Shown: positions 10,607 through 23,240, numbered from the stretch's first letter. The stretch is DNA of 64,000 bases from Chlorella sorokiniana (GCA_025917655.1 CP084609.1:1054001-1118000), one strand, 5' to 3'. Translations and numbers: made by a program. Notes: generated from the sequence alone by a model not told the origin.

Positions 10607-11401
10607 GGAGGCGCTGTGCAAGAAAAGAGACTTCGACACACGTGCAGCTGCAGCTGAGGGTTACAGCTGTAGGCGCCTCTTGTCGCGACCGCATGAAACT
10701 GACACCTTGAGCACTTGTCATTGTGCTTGGACCTTGCCGCCACGGTGGCTTATTTTGCTTCCTGCTGAAGCCCGTTTGCGAGGTCAAACCCCATGGAGCG
10801 ATGCATTTATCGTTGTGTGAAGAAATATATCAGTTTCTGCGCATGCCCAGTAGGTCCCTGGAAACAAGAGAAGCGGTGCCGTTCATATGAAGGCTGTGCT
10901 TACGGCGGCAGATGCGTACTGCTTCCGCCAGCTGCCAGTCAAAGACGGCGAGTGCGAACAGCCGCAACGTCTTGGCACATCATCGAGCTTGTCACTGCCT
11001 TATCTTAAGCATTCAAAAAGGCGCGCCCTGTGTTCCGGGCGTGGCGCAGCGGCACCCTCTCCTTTAGCTTAGGCACGCGCCCCAACATCAGTGACGGTGA
11101 GCTCTTGGTGTTATATTGCGTCAGCAGAAGGCTGCCTATCAGCCCCTGTTTCGAGCAGAGGTTGTGAAGCGGCGGGTCGTCCGCTGCCCAAGGTGGTGGG
11201 CCGCCGGACTGCCTGTCGCCAGCATGGACACCCTCTTCGATACGTCATCGGACGTATTCAGGGCCTGCTGCGTGTTCAGCTGCAAGCTGTCATATCCCGA
11301 CGCCATCCTGCCGCCACCGCACGCGTCATCTGCTGCATGCGTGCCCCGTGCCCAACTCCCGCTGCAGCCCGAGTTGAGCCGCGGCCAGCAAGCGCCCCAG
11401 C
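10607..11401. other. intergenic region between the two GLTP genes
   Basis: No reading frame in this stretch shows exon-like character. It probably contains the 3' end of the first GLTP transcript and the promoter and leader of the second. A further 5' exon of the second gene cannot be excluded. Confidence 0.4.
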
Positions 11402-12560
11402 ATGGCGGGGGCAGAGGAGAACTGGCTTCCCTGTATGACCAAGGCTTTCAAAGCCCTGGATGGCTCCACGCAGATCAGCACAGCAGCGTTTGCCGCCGCT
11501 ATGGAGAAGGTGTGTTGGGATTTGTTTGCGGCTCCAGCTGGGAAGCAGACATCAGGCACACGCTTGCCTGGTGCCCAAAGCAAGGTATTCGACTGACCTG
11601 TCAACAACACTGCTTTGGCCGCATGCAGGTGCTGCCCATCTTTGAGAAGATTGGCAGCGTCTTCCTCTTTGCGCGGCACGAGTTTGCGGTGAAGGTGGAG
11701 ACGATAGTGGAAGCGTCCAGCAAGTTTGCCACGCTGGACGACGTCGTCGACGCTGGCAAGCAGGTGGGTGCTGCATACCCATGGCTGCATGAGCGTGCTG
11801 CCATGTTGGGCGGTGGCTTGGTGAGCGGGCAAGGCCACGCCGCGCCTGGTTTCTTTGCACCACGCGCCTGTTGCATGGCCTGCCCTGCAGGATGGCACCG
11901 TCACCAAGAAGAACAGCCCCGCCCGCAACGTGCACCGCCTGCTCAACACGCTCAACTTCATTGCAGCCATCTTTGAGAACCTGGCCAAGGGCATGGCGCT
12001 CAAGGTGGGTGCGCTTGCATGCGTGGGTGCCCTCGACGCACTCACGCACAGGTCCGGGACTAGTTGCCGTATGCTTGGCAGCCCTCCCCGCCAGCATTCG
12101 CGCCGTGCGCGCCGGGCGGTGCAGCATGGCCTTACCACACCGGCATCATGGCTCGTTGCGACCATTTTGCGCACAGGATGCGGTGTCAGACGCGTACGAT
12201 CGCACCCTTGCCCAAATCCACGCCTGGGTGGTGCGGGCGGGCATCAAGACAGGCATGATGGCGCTGCCCACGCGGGAGACGTTCCTGGCGTCCATTGGGG
12301 AGACAGGTGGGCGCCCTGGCTGCGGGCTGGGCGCAGCTCGACTGCCTTCTGCAGCTGGTTCCATGCCGTCAACGCCGCTGTCACCCCCTTTCTTACTGCT
12401 CTGCATCCTGTGCTCTTCTTCTGCAGAGGACAGCGCTCGGCAGCACGCCGAAGGCTTCGTGGATGCCGCCCACAAGCTGGTGGCCTTGATTGAGAAGCTG
12501 TACGCCGGCGTGGAAATGCCCAGGAGCGACTTCTCGATGTCTTCTCTGTTCTCGAAGTGA
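11402..12560 (+). CDS. ACD11-like GLTP-domain protein
   Basis: A lipid transfer protein of the ACD11/GLTP-2 branch; plant ACD11 handles ceramide-1-phosphate and related lipids. Five exons (11402-11509, 11629-11763, 11891-12004, 12177-12306, 12427-12560) close exactly in frame to 206 residues. Evidence includes SPARNVHRLLNTLNFI with the two phosphate-contacting Arg positions, AQIHAWVVRAGIKTGMMALP with the conserved His, and the family-typical ALPTRETFL. The position equivalent to the sphingoid-binding Asp reads Glu (RHEFAVKVETI) by eye alignment. The C-terminus is SMSSLFSK. It is about as long as its upstream neighbour but belongs to a different subclass, so this is not a recent simple duplication. 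Confidence 0.85.
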
Positions 12561-13092
12561 CCTGGCCGCTGCGCCTGCACGGATCCGGCCCACACGCCGC
12601 CCACGTGGACAGCTCAGCAGCGCTGCAGCGCCCACCCCGCCGCTATTCTGCTGCCCAGGCCCATGGCCAAGCTTGTATGCGGCATGCCCGTGGCTCACAC
12701 GCGGCTGCACGCCCTTCTGCCATGCCTGTCTTCAGTACTGAAGTACACATTTTTATTGCTGGCTGCCTTAGCTGCGGCTGGCCCCCGCGCCAACCGCCGC
12801 CCGACTGCCACCCGCTGCTGCTGCAGAGGTTCTCTCGCCAGGCACTGAGACCTGCATTCTGCTGCAAAGTGCAACTCGGAAGAAGTCAGTTTTCTCTACG
12901 CATTTCCCACTGATGGCCCTGTAACCTGCTGCGGATCCTTACCGCTGCCCATAGTTGACAGCCGGGCCAGGGTCGGCGGCGGTACCTGGCATGTACCTCC
13001 GATGGCGGCTGCGTCTTGTAGGCTGACCTTCGTATGTCATTTTGCTGCCTGAAAGCGTGCGAAGTCTGCCTGGATTGGCAGGTAGGGTCGCA
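12561..13092. other. intergenic region with candidate TGTAA signal
   Basis: No coding region is supported. It holds the 3' end of the ACD11-like gene, with TGTAA at 12920-12924, and the promoter/leader of the importin gene. If that TGTAA is real, the 3' untranslated region is about 360 bases and little space is left for the importin promoter. Confidence 0.4.
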
Positions 13093-16000
13093 ATGGACCC
13101 CCAAACACTCGTTAATGCGCTGGACGCCTGCCAGTCGCCAGACCCCTCCATTCGAAAGGCGGCAGAGGATGCTTTGAACCAGGTGCGCCCTCCGCGCCGC
13201 GCCCGCCGATGTGGCGTGCAGCATGCAATGCCGCCGCCGCCGCCCCCACTGCTGTCGCCGCCCACCCGGCTGGGTGCGCTCATCTGGTGGCGTCCCCTGC
13301 CTGGCTCGACCCGCAGCACAAGTATGCGCGGGGACAGATCGTGAACCTGCTGCGGGTGGCGCTGGAGGAGAGCGTGGATCCGGCGGTGCGCCAGGTGGCC
13401 GCCATCTCGTTCAAGAACCTCGTCAAGCGAGACTGGGAGGCTGAGGGTGCGTGGGGTCGGAGGTTTGCGGGTTGGAGACAGGAACCATGCAGGGCAGAGG
13501 CGAGGTGCTGGCGGGAACCAGCATGGCTGTAGGGCGTGGCATGCCCCCTGAAGGGGAGGCCGGCAGGCCCGCATGCAACCGCCAGAAAGTGCTGCGCCTT
13601 GGCTCCCGACAGGCCAGGGCAACCACTGCCACCGGCCTCATCTGCCGCTGCATCCCCTAGCCCACCCGCCCACATGTTGCCGCAGAGGGCAAGGCCAGCC
13701 CGCTGGCGGAGGAGGACAAGGCGGCCGTGCGGGCGGGGCTGCTGGAGGGCGTGTCGCGCGCGCCGCACTCGGTGCGCCTGCAGCTGTCAGAGTGTGTGCG
13801 GGTGCTGGTGTACAGCGACTACCCGGCCGCCTGGCCCGACCTGCTGCCCCAGGTGCAGCAATACCTGACCAGCCAGGTGCGCGCGTATGTGTGTGGGGAG
13901 GAGGGGATGTGTGTGTGTGGGGGGGAAATTGTGTGGTGGCAGTATTGAACTGAGGGGGAGGAGAGTGCATGGCAAGGTGTCTGGTTGTGTGTGTGGGGGA
14001 GGGCGGTATGGTGCGGCAATGGGAGCAGCGGCACCGCGGGCCCCTTGTTTGCTGCGGCGCTCGCCGCCAGCCAAAGACTGCATTCCAACGGTCGCCTTGC
14101 TGCTGCCCCGCGCCGCCCTTCGCCCGCTGGCGCAGGACCAGGCACGGATCAGCGGCGCGCTGTGCGTGCTGCGCTTCCTCGCCCGCAAGTTTGAGTTCCG
14201 GGACGAGGGGGAGCGCGCCCGCTGGAGGGCATGGTGGCCGCCACCTTCCCCACCCTGCTGCACATCTTCCAGGTGCGGTACCGCTGCGGTACCGTGGGCC
14301 TGCTGCCCCCGAGCGGCAGCAGTGGCAGCAGCTGCAGGGGGGGTCGGGGGCGTTGAGTGTGCATGGCCGGTGCAGGCGCTCTTTGTGTTGGCTTGCGCTG
14401 CTGCATGTGCTGCCGCTCAATGGCGTTTGGTGCCGCCGCGTGATGAGACCAGTACTCAAGGATCAACCATCGGATGGGCCCTCTCCTCGGGCCCGCCTGC
14501 CGACGCTCCGCAGTCTCTGATGGCCATTGGCGCTGCTGCCTGCTGTCCCGCTGCCCTGGTGGTGCTCCCCTTTTTCTGCCACTGGGCTGCTCACCTATGC
14601 TGGTCTTTCTTTCTTCTGCGGCCGCCCACTGGCATGTCCTCCCCTGGCTATGGCGACAACATGTGCGCTCGGTCCTCCTCCCCGCACTCCCCTCCCCCCG
14701 CAGGTGCTGCTCTCTACAGGCTCCACTGCCCCGAGCTGGCTGAGCTGCTCAAGCTGGTCTGCAAGACATTCTGGTGCGGGCAGCCGCGGGGGCACGCATG
14801 GCGGCAAGTGCCGCGGGGCAGCCGCGGCGGAGGGGCGCTGGCTGCACTGGCCGGGCCACGGCGCCCTGCTGAGCAGCAGCCCTGCCCTGCTGAGCAGCAG
14901 CCCTGCCCTGCTGCTGGGCGCAGCAGCAGCATCGGCAGCGGTTGGATTGGCAACCCTGCAGCCTTCACCTGTCCTCAATCTTTGGCTAATACAGACACCC
15001 CACCCCCACCCCCAATCCCCCCGCAGGTCGGCCACCTACATGTCCATCCCCGCCCTGCTCACCACCGATCCCCAGTTTTCAGGCTGGATGGCCTGCTTCC
15101 AGCGCCTGATGGCCCTGCCCCTGCCGCTGGACCAGCTGCCCTCCGACCCCGACGCGCGCAAGGGCTGGCAGTGGAACAAGGCCAAGAAGTGGGTGTGGCA
15201 CATCGCCTCACGCCTCTTCAATAGGTGCGGCGCTTGGGGGCGGCGGGGTGGGGTGCAGGGGCATGTGCGGGCAGACATGTGTAGCGAGCGGCTCAGGGGC
15301 GGCGGTGAGTGGGGGTCAGGCAACGCGTGGCAAACGCCTCAGGGGTCGCGCGCAGCCGGTTTCAGTCAGCTTTGTTTGCTATTGACAGCTGCTGCCCGCC
15401 TTGCTGCATTGATAAGCATGGCCCGCTGCGCGGCCGCCTTCCTCCCTGCGCTGCAGGTACGGCGACCCCAAGCTGTGCAGCGAGAAGCAGGACGCCGCGT
15501 TTGCCGCCCGCTTCCAGAAAGAGTGCTCCCTGCCCTTCCTGCAAGCCGCCCTGGAGCAGCTGGCCGTGCTGGCACAGGTAGGCGGCTGGCCCCCCGAACC
15601 GCCACGCATTCCCATGTGCTGGGTGGGGGTTGGGAGGAGAGGGCAGCGTTCGTTTCGGCACATCCGATCAGGCTGCTCAGCCTGCCCTCTTGCGAATTCC
15701 CTGCACCCTCCGATGTTTGGCAGTCCCCTTCGTGCCAGCCTGGTCCAGCCCTTCATGTGCCTCCTGTGGAACCCCACCCTTCACTCCTTGCACACACACG
15801 CTGACCCACTTTCGCCCCCCCATCCCTCCCCCCCAAAAAACACCCGCAGGGCGGGTATCAGTCGCCGCGTGTGACCAACCTGCTGCTGGGCTACATCACC
15901 CAGGCCCTGGCCTACTCTCACACCTGGAAGGCGCTGAAGCCGCATGTGGAGCAGATGCTGCTGCGGTGAGCCAAGGGGGGGGGCCCGCTTGCGTAAGTGG

Positions 16001-19000
16001 GGGTGAGTTGATGGCGAAGTGTGTGCATGTGTGTGTCTGTGCGAGGGGGCCGCGGGTGCTTAACGCCATGCCCATGGCTGGCGCTGCAGCCTGCAGCATG
16101 GGCGGTGCTGCGCTCTGACCCTCCCGCATGCTGCGGCAGAGCTCTGGCACAACTCCTGAGAGGCACAAGACCTGTTGCACCAATAACACATGCTCTTCCT
16201 GGCCTTACCTGCCCTCACCTGCCCTCCCGCCCCCTTCCCTGCCCCCCAGCGTCGTCTTCCCGCTGCTGTGCTTCGACGACGAGGATGCCGAGCTGTGGCA
16301 GGACGACCCGCAGGAATACATCCGCAAGGTGTGGCGGGAGTGAAACGGCTTGTAGCGGGTTTGGCAAGGGAGTCGGCTGGTGGTTTTGCAAGTGCATGGG
16401 CAGCTGCGGGCTGAGTTGTCACCGTGATGGAGACACACGCTCGTAGCATCTTTCTGCAAGCTGTCTCGCTGCGCCGCATGGTGCTAGTAGAACAGCGGCT
16501 GGAGCACGGCCAGGGCGTCGTGACCCCGTCGGCCTTTCCACCCACCCTCATCCATTTGCCCTGCTGTTCAAGCGTGTTTGGGAAACACTCTCCCGTCCCC
16601 AACATTCTCCCGTACTCCCCCCCTTTTCGCCGCCAGGGCTACGACATCATGGAGGACATCTACTCCACCCGCACCGCCGCCATGAACTTCCTGCACGAGC
16701 TGTGCAAGGCGCGGGCCAAGGGCAACCTGGACATGCTGATGGCGGTGGGTGCTGGAGGAGGAAGGGGGGTCTGTCTGCGTCGAGGGGCAGGCACGCTGCT
16801 GCAACCGTCGGCCCGCAAGCGGCAGGAACGCGCGGCCGGCAGCATCCGCAATGGCTCCCTGTTCTGACGCCGCTCGGCTGGCAGCCTGGCGGTGGCGACC
16901 TCAAGGGCGCTGCCTCCGCCTGCACTTGCCGCCATGCCGGCCCCCTGCCCTGGCCAACCCACCCTCTTTCCCCTGTTCCCCTCTCCCCAGCACCTCGTGG
17001 GCGTTCTGAACGAGTACAAGGCTGCACACCCGGCAGCGCCGCTGGCCCTGGCACGGCGCATGGATGGCGCGCTGCTGGCGATCGGCACGCTAGCAGACGT
17101 GCTGAAGGTGGGGAGGCAGTTCCTGCGTTGCATTGAATTGCTTGGTTACGTATTTGGGTGCGTTTGGGGTAATGCCCTGAGTGGTTTGGGGACGGGGAAA
17201 AAGAGGGAGGGGAGGGACGTTCGCCACCCGAGGCACACTCATATTGACCACAAGCCTTGATGGCTTGAGATTGCAGCTGCGCGGCAGCATAGCTGCAATC
17301 CCTGCCGGCCCGTCCAGCTGTGCATCTCGCTTCACTCCCCTGTGCTTCTGCTCCCCTGCATTGCAGGAGAAGAAGCCGTACAACGGGCAGCTGGAGCCGA
17401 TGCTGCTGCAGCACGTGGTGCCGCTGTTCGAGTCGCCGCACGGCCACCTGAGGTGCGGTGCCCGCTGGCGGGCCCTCAGCGCTCGCCTGCGGCCAGTGCG
17501 CCCAGCGTGCGCAGCGTGCGCAGCGTGCGCAGCGTGTTTCGCCTCGCCCGTGGCTTCGCGCTGCCTCTGGCTTCAAGTGTTGAGTAGATTTAGAGTTGAG
17601 CCTAGGGCTGGTTGAAGGTTCCAAGATGTCGCCCGGCGCCTTGCTCCCCCTCCAGGGCCAAGGCCTGCTGGCTGGCGGGGCACTACGCTGACATCCAGTT
17701 CCAGGACGGGCAGGGGCAGGGCCCCACCTTCACCGCCCTGCTGCAGCGCGTCGTGGCCGCCATCGCGGGTGCGCGCCTGGGGCGCCGCTTGTGCTTTTGT
17801 GCGTCATTTTTGTGCACCTTAGACTGTTTTCTGGTAGAAGAGGGGGGTAAATAGGGACCGGTGGCATGCATCTCATTTCGCCCTTGCCTGCAGCGAAACC
17901 TGGCGGTGTGTTTGTGCTGCACCACGCCCATTGCTGAACCCCCACTTTCCATCGCCTGGCCCTTTCCACCCCCTGGCAGACCCTGACCTGCCGGTGCGCA
18001 TCGATGCCGCCGTGTCGGTGCGCTCCTTCCTGGATGCGGTGGAGGAGGAGCATCTGGGGCCGCTGCGCCCCTGGTCCCGCAGCTGCTGCAGCAGTTCCTC
18101 ACCCTCTCCAACGAGGTGCGGCGGTGCGGTTGGAGGGGTACAGGCCGGGGGAGGGGCGCGGGGCGCTCGCATGCTCGAGCAGGGCTGCCTGCTGCCGATG
18201 CACGCCTCTGCTACAAAGCTCCCCCATCCCCCTCCATCCTCCCCCACGCACAAACCAAATGCGGCCCTCCCTCTCGCTGCTGTCCACACAAACGTACAAA
18301 ACATCTCCCCGCGCCTCCCCCTCCCTCTCCCAGATTGACAACGAGGACCTCACCTTCTCGCTGGAGACCGTGATCGAGCGCTTCGCCTCCGACATGGCCC
18401 CCTACGCCGCCGGCCTCGCCCAGCAGCTGGCCCAGCAGTTCTGGCGCATCGTCAGCGCGGGGGAGGGCGGCGACGACGACGGCGACGACGGCGGCGACGA
18501 CGGTGCGGCGCTGCGAGCTCGTTGCGGGGGGCGAGCTCGTCGCGGGCGCCAAGCTGCTGTGGAGTTTCTGTGGTTGCCTGCGTCTCTTATGCACTGCCCC
18601 CATCCATTCAGCCCGGCTTTTCGCTGTCCCACTTTCACCCAACCCTGCAGGCGTGCTGGCTGCCTATGGCGTGCTGCGTGCGATGAGCACCGTGCTGGAG
18701 TCAATCCATGCACTGCCCCACCTCTACGCTCAGGCACGCACTGACGCAGCGCTGCGCTGCAGCCCCACGCCTGACCCCGGCCGCTGCCCTCCCTGTGCTG
18801 CCAGCCGCGGCGGCCCCTCTGCTGCTCGCTCTTCGTGGCCTGGCTCAAGGCTACCGCCGCCACCGCCGCTGGCAGTGACCCCCCCCCTTCCCCACGCATC
18901 GACCCACCATTGCTTCCCACCCCACCCCCTTCAACCTCAGATGGAGGACATCCTATGGCCCATCCTGGACCGCTACACCTCCACAGACGGCCAGGACATC

Positions 19001-22000
19001 TTCGAGGAGGTCATGCAGCTGCTCACCTTCCTCACCTACTTCTCCCCAGCCCTCTCCCCCGCATGTGGACCCTCTACCCGCGCCTGCTGCAGGTGGGGGC
19101 TTGGGGTTCTGGGCGTGCATGGGGGAGGGGAGAATGGTTGTCGGGCGGGGGGCGCACGGTGTGTGGTACCGGCGCTGCCGGTGGTGGCATTTCGCAGCGC
19201 CGACGCTTTGTGATCTGCTGGGGAGTCACCTGGATGGGCTGGGCCACAGGGAATTGCCGTTGGTCGCACCGGGTCGCTGGCCAACCATCCCCTTGGCAAA
19301 TTCCTCTGCCCCCTACGTGCGCACTGGCGCTCGCGCACGCTCGCGCGCGCGCGCGCGCCCCCAACCCCCAACCCCCGCCCGCGCCCCCACACACACTCGC
19401 ACTCATCCACCCCCTCGCCTCAGGCCGTGTCTGAGTGGGCTATCGACTACTTTGAAGAGGTGCTGCTGCCCCTAGACAACTACATCAGGTGGGGCGCTGC
19501 GCGCTGCGGCTGTCCAAGCAACACCCCCAGGGCGTCCGCCGCCAGCCGCCCCCGGCTCCCGCCGGCCCCAGCTGGCTCCAGAAGCCCCCTTGCTTGCGGT
19601 GCCTCCCGTTTGCAGCCCCCTGCCCTGCCAGCCCACGTGTGCCCACCTGCTTGCGCCCGCCCAGCAACCCCCCCCATCCCCCTGCAGCAAGGGCACCGAG
19701 GTGTTCCTGAGCGGCGGCGGCGGCGGCGCCGCCCCTACTTGGCCGCCACCAACTCCATGCTGGAGCGGGTGCTGGGGCAGGAGGGGCTGCCCGAGGACCA
19801 GGTGGTCTGCGCCCGCGCCTCATCGGCGTCATCCTGCAGCACTGCAGGGGCGGGTGGACCACTGCGTGGGTGAGGCGCGGCACCGGCTGCCTTCTGCACG
19901 GCACGGCGGCGCGTGCAGCACGGCTACCTGCACGTCCCTCCGCCCCGCGCTGCCTGCCGCCCCCGCACAGCTCGGCACGCCGCTGGGCCCTTGTGGGGGC
20001 CTGGCATGCAGTGCCTGACGCTGCCACCCTGGACTCCCAGTTCGCCAGTCTTCCGGCTGGGGTTTGCTCTCGACAGTCAACATGAGCCTCGTGACACTTG
20101 TTGACATGATCCCCGCCTCCCTCCCCCTGCCCCCCTTCCCCCATCACCCCACCACTACCACCACACACACACACACACAGGCCCCTATCTGGCCCTGGTC
20201 ATGCGGCGGCTGGCTCCCGGCGTGGAGAGCCAGGACCTCGGGGACGCGCTGATGTGCGTGCTGGGCGACGCGCTCTACTACAACCCCGCCCTGGCCCTGC
20301 AGCAGCTGGCGGCGCAGGGGCGCTGCAGCAGGCGCTGGGCGCGCTGGGCACTACCGTCTTTGCAGCCCGCAAGTCGGGTGGGTGCGGGTGTGGGTGGGTG
20401 GGTGGGTGGGTGGGCGGGGAGCGTCGGGCGGAAACCTGCCGGCTGCGGGACGCGGCAAGGAAGGGCGGGCGGCGGTCAAGGGCAGCGACGTCCGGCGAGC
20501 ACCCCCGCTGGCGGAGAGCCCCCGCCGCTCTTCCGTGCCGCCACCCCCACGCCTGCCCTGAAGGGGTCCCTGTGAACGAGTGCCGCCCGCTGGCTCATCC
20601 GCTGCCCTGACGCACGCGGTGCCGCAGGCAAGATGAAGCACTACAGCAGCCCTCGTGAGAAGAAGGTGCTGGTGCTGGGGCTGGTGGCGCTGCTGTCCCT
20701 GCCCGACAGCCAGGTACCGCCCGAGATCAAGCCCGGCATGCCGCAGGTGGGCGCGCCTCCAGCAGGGGCAAGCCTGTGGCGACCGGCGTCGGCAGGGTTC
20801 TCGCTCCGGGCTGGGTGCTTGGAGCTCGGGGAGCACGATTGCTGTGCAGACCTGCGGATGCTGTGCCGCCAGCCTTCTTAGCATCTCTGATGGGCTGACC
20901 GCTCATCTGCCAGCCGACCACCCCTTCTTCTCTGTGACGCGTGCCCGCCCGGCCCCCCACCACCGCCTGTGCTTCCAGGTCACCTCCGCGGTGCTGCGCC
21001 TCCTGCTGGCACTGAAGCAGCAGCAGGAGGAGCACCGAGCGGGGGCGGCAGCGAGGGCGGCAGCGGCAACGAGAGCGACCTTGACGAGGAGAGTGAGGAT
21101 GAGCTGAGTGATGATGAGGATGAGGTGGACGAGGCCTACCTCAAGTAAGAGCGGGGCAGGGGTAGGGGGCCAAGGGCGGTGCGTGAAGCTGTGTGTGAAG
21201 CTGTGCTTGCAAATGAGCGTGATGGGTGCATTGGCGAGTTTCGCTGTGGAAAGTGGGGAGGCATCGCCTTGCGGAGAGGTGGCAGCGCCTGGGGGCGGGG
21301 CGCCAATGGCGGCCCCTTGCCTCAACCTCTGCCCACCCTGCTGCCCCCGCTGCGCAGGCGGCTGCAGCGCATGGCGGCCAAGCGGGCGGCTGCGGCTGAC
21401 GACGACGACGATGATGACGACGACTGTGAGCGGCGGGCGCCTGCCTCGCTCGCTCCCCCGCCCCGTCCTGCGCTCGCGCCCAGCGTGCCGCTGTTCGTGC
21501 CGTTGCCACCCCACTGCCTCGCTAGTGCTGCCGAGCTCCCTCCCCCGGCCGTGTTTGTTTGCAGCATCCTGCCCCTTGCTTTTGCGCAAAGCATTGGCAA
21601 ACGCTCGGATGCCCGCCAACCATCCCCCTGTTGTGTTGCTGCCGACCACGAGCAGATGACGAGTATTGGAGCGAGGACGACGACGACGAGGTGTCCAGCC
21701 CCATTGACGCCGTGGACCCCTTCATCTTCTTCGCGGGTGAGCGGCGCGGCACGGGCCGCCCGGCCCCGCCTCCTTGCCCGGCGGCCCACAGGCAGCCGCG
21801 CCTTGCTGGGCACACGTTTCCCCTCCCTCCTCCCCCTATTGCTCCGCCTGCTCCAGCCTGGGCCGCCAACAGTCGGCAAGCGGGCTGCCCCCGCTCTTTC
21901 GACGGTCGCACCCTCGGTCCACACCACCCACCCTCCCCGCGGCCCACCTGCCTGCAGAGACGCTGCACGCTGTGCAGCACACCGACCCAGCACGCTTTGC

Positions 22001-22130
22001 AGCCCTGGTGGGCAGCCTGGATGCCAATGTGCAGGCGGCGGTGCAGGGGATGATGCAATACGCGGTGGAGCTGAAACAGGAGCAGGCGGCGGCGGCGGCG
22101 TCAGCAGCGGCCAACGGCCAGGCTGCGTGA
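13093..22130 (+). CDS. importin-beta family karyopherin (importin-7/8, SAD2-like)
   Basis: Nuclear import receptor built of HEAT repeats, carrying cargo through nuclear pores with Ran. The start [20 protein letters not shown] is typical of importin-7/8 and opens exon 13093-13182. Many short exons follow, including [36 protein letters not shown] (importin-N region), [10 protein letters not shown]-type HEAT segments and [17 protein letters not shown] (18960). The C-terminus has the expected acidic linker ([18 protein letters not shown], 21092-21147; an Asp run at 21400-21424) and [14 protein letters not shown], then ends at 22130. Frame slips of one base occur at 14218-14220, 18068-18071, 19847-19850 and 20317-20320, and probably near 19735; restoring one base each time recovers conserved sequence. 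The gene is therefore probably intact. Exon boundaries in the middle are approximate. Confidence 0.88.
17503..17536 (+). repeat. 9-bp tandem repeat in an importin intron
   Basis: CAGCGTGCG is repeated three times, followed by a partial fourth copy, just inside an intron that starts near 17452. No function is evident. Confidence 0.85.
19342..19430 (+). repeat. (CG)n, C-rich and (CA)n tract before an importin 3' splice site
   Basis: An alternating CG run (about 19342-19358) passes into CCCCCAACCCCCAACCCCCG and then ACACACAC just before a CTCAG acceptor near 19422. The same intron begins with G-rich sequence at about 19092. It exemplifies the donor/acceptor asymmetry described in the findings. 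Confidence 0.75.
20157..20180 (+). repeat. (CA)n microsatellite at an importin 3' splice site
   Basis: About nine CA dinucleotides run directly into the intron acceptor CAG at 20178-20180 and serve in place of a normal polypyrimidine tract. Confidence 0.85.
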
Positions 22131-22655
22131 TGCAGCGCCCACCTTTCAGCGCTCCGATGCTTGCCTGCTGACACTGCTTGTCTTGCGCTTGCTGGGCCTC
22201 AGCTTTTTCTGTGTTCTCTGGCCGTCCTCTTGCCACTGATGAGCTCTAAAAACTGCTTCTCTTTTCGCCGTAATTTGTGTGGACTTCACCGCTCGGGCGC
22301 AGACGCAAAGCATACAGGGAAGAGGCCCAGTTGGCAAAAACGGGAGGCTGGGCCCGCAATGCTTGCAAGCCATTATGTCAAGGGAGGGCGCAGGGAAAAA
22401 GGGTGCGCAGCAGGAAATTGTCAAGCGTGCATGGCTGGTCGTTAACCCTTCAGGGGCTGGCGCAGGGTAGAGGCAGGCGATTAAGGAGCCCCCCTCTTGG
22501 AGAGGCACCCGCATATGTCGTTGCCAGGTGATGCTGGCAACGCAACCTTCGTTTCATAGCGCCAGCCGCCTCGGGTCCTCCAGACGTGCTGTCAAGGAGC
22601 GAGCATCGTCTGGCGCGCTGCTGCTGCTGCGGCAGCAGCGAGCTGTGGGGCGCCC
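22131..22655. other. convergent 3' intergenic region
   Basis: The importin gene (+) and the SERP-like gene (-) converge on this 525-bp gap. No reading frame is supported; it should hold both 3' untranslated regions. Confidence 0.5.
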
Positions 22656-23240
22656 CTACTCTTCACCATACAGGCCGCCAAACGTGAATCGCTGCCGCTC
22701 TGCCGGGAGGCCCATGAAGAAGGATGCCACCCCTGCAACCGAGTGGCGGCAGCCAATGGCGTCAACAGGGGTTTCAGCACTCAGGGCGCGTGGGACGCTC
22801 CAAGGTACAGGGCGGCAGCGTACATCCAGCCGCCCTTAGCCCGCCTCCACCCACCAGAGAAGATCATGATGAAAAATATGACTCCAACCACCAGGGGGTG
22901 CGCTGCCAGCTGCTTGCGGATGGTCTGCAGGCAGCAGGGTGGGCACAGAGGTGGGCATGCAGCGCGGCGTACGGGTGCAGCGGCAGCGTGAGGTGCGGCG
23001 GCAGCGGTGGCGGCACCTGCCAGAAGCCAGGCTCCTTCTTCTTGCCCAGCCCAGCGCGGTAGAACCGCTCGCTTTTCGCGTTGGCCACGCGCTTGGACAC
23101 CACCTGCAGGCAGCCCCAAGTTCGTTCAGCGGTGATCACCGGTCGAATGTACCGCGTGAAGGGATAAGGCCTCATCAGCCTTTAACGGTGGAACAGAAGC
23201 TAGGTTGAAGGGCGCGGGGAATACAGGGCACACTCGCCAT
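22656..23240 (-). CDS. small SERP/RAMP4-like ER tail-membrane protein
   Basis: Four exons (23240-23232, 23103-23017, 22924-22855, 22732-22656) close exactly in frame to 80 residues, too short and too split for an ORF search. The protein starts MAS, then VVSKRVANAKSERFYRAGLG and KKKEPGFW, then a hydrophobic segment HPLVVGVIFFIMIFSGVASF, ending GGLYGEE. A short basic cytosolic N-terminus of SKRxAxAK type followed by a single membrane helix is the layout of SERP/RAMP4, which associates with the Sec61 translocon. SERPs usually have 65-70 residues and end soon after the helix; here about 17 residues follow it. The first exon codes only three residues, so the start is the least certain part. Another small membrane protein family is possible. 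Confidence 0.6.

Noticed and set aside
598-12560. Considered the 0.6-12.6 kb genes as a functional cluster for lipid metabolism (SGNH hydrolase plus two GLTPs).
   Set aside because: UBTD, PUB-ZZ and deaminase-like genes intervene, strands differ, and the SGNH protein is secreted while the GLTPs are cytosolic; no sequence evidence links them.
20157-20180. Considered the CA repeat and other short tandem repeats as possible CRISPR or telomeric arrays.
   Set aside because: Units are 2-9 bases without spacers and lie inside introns; they are ordinary microsatellites.
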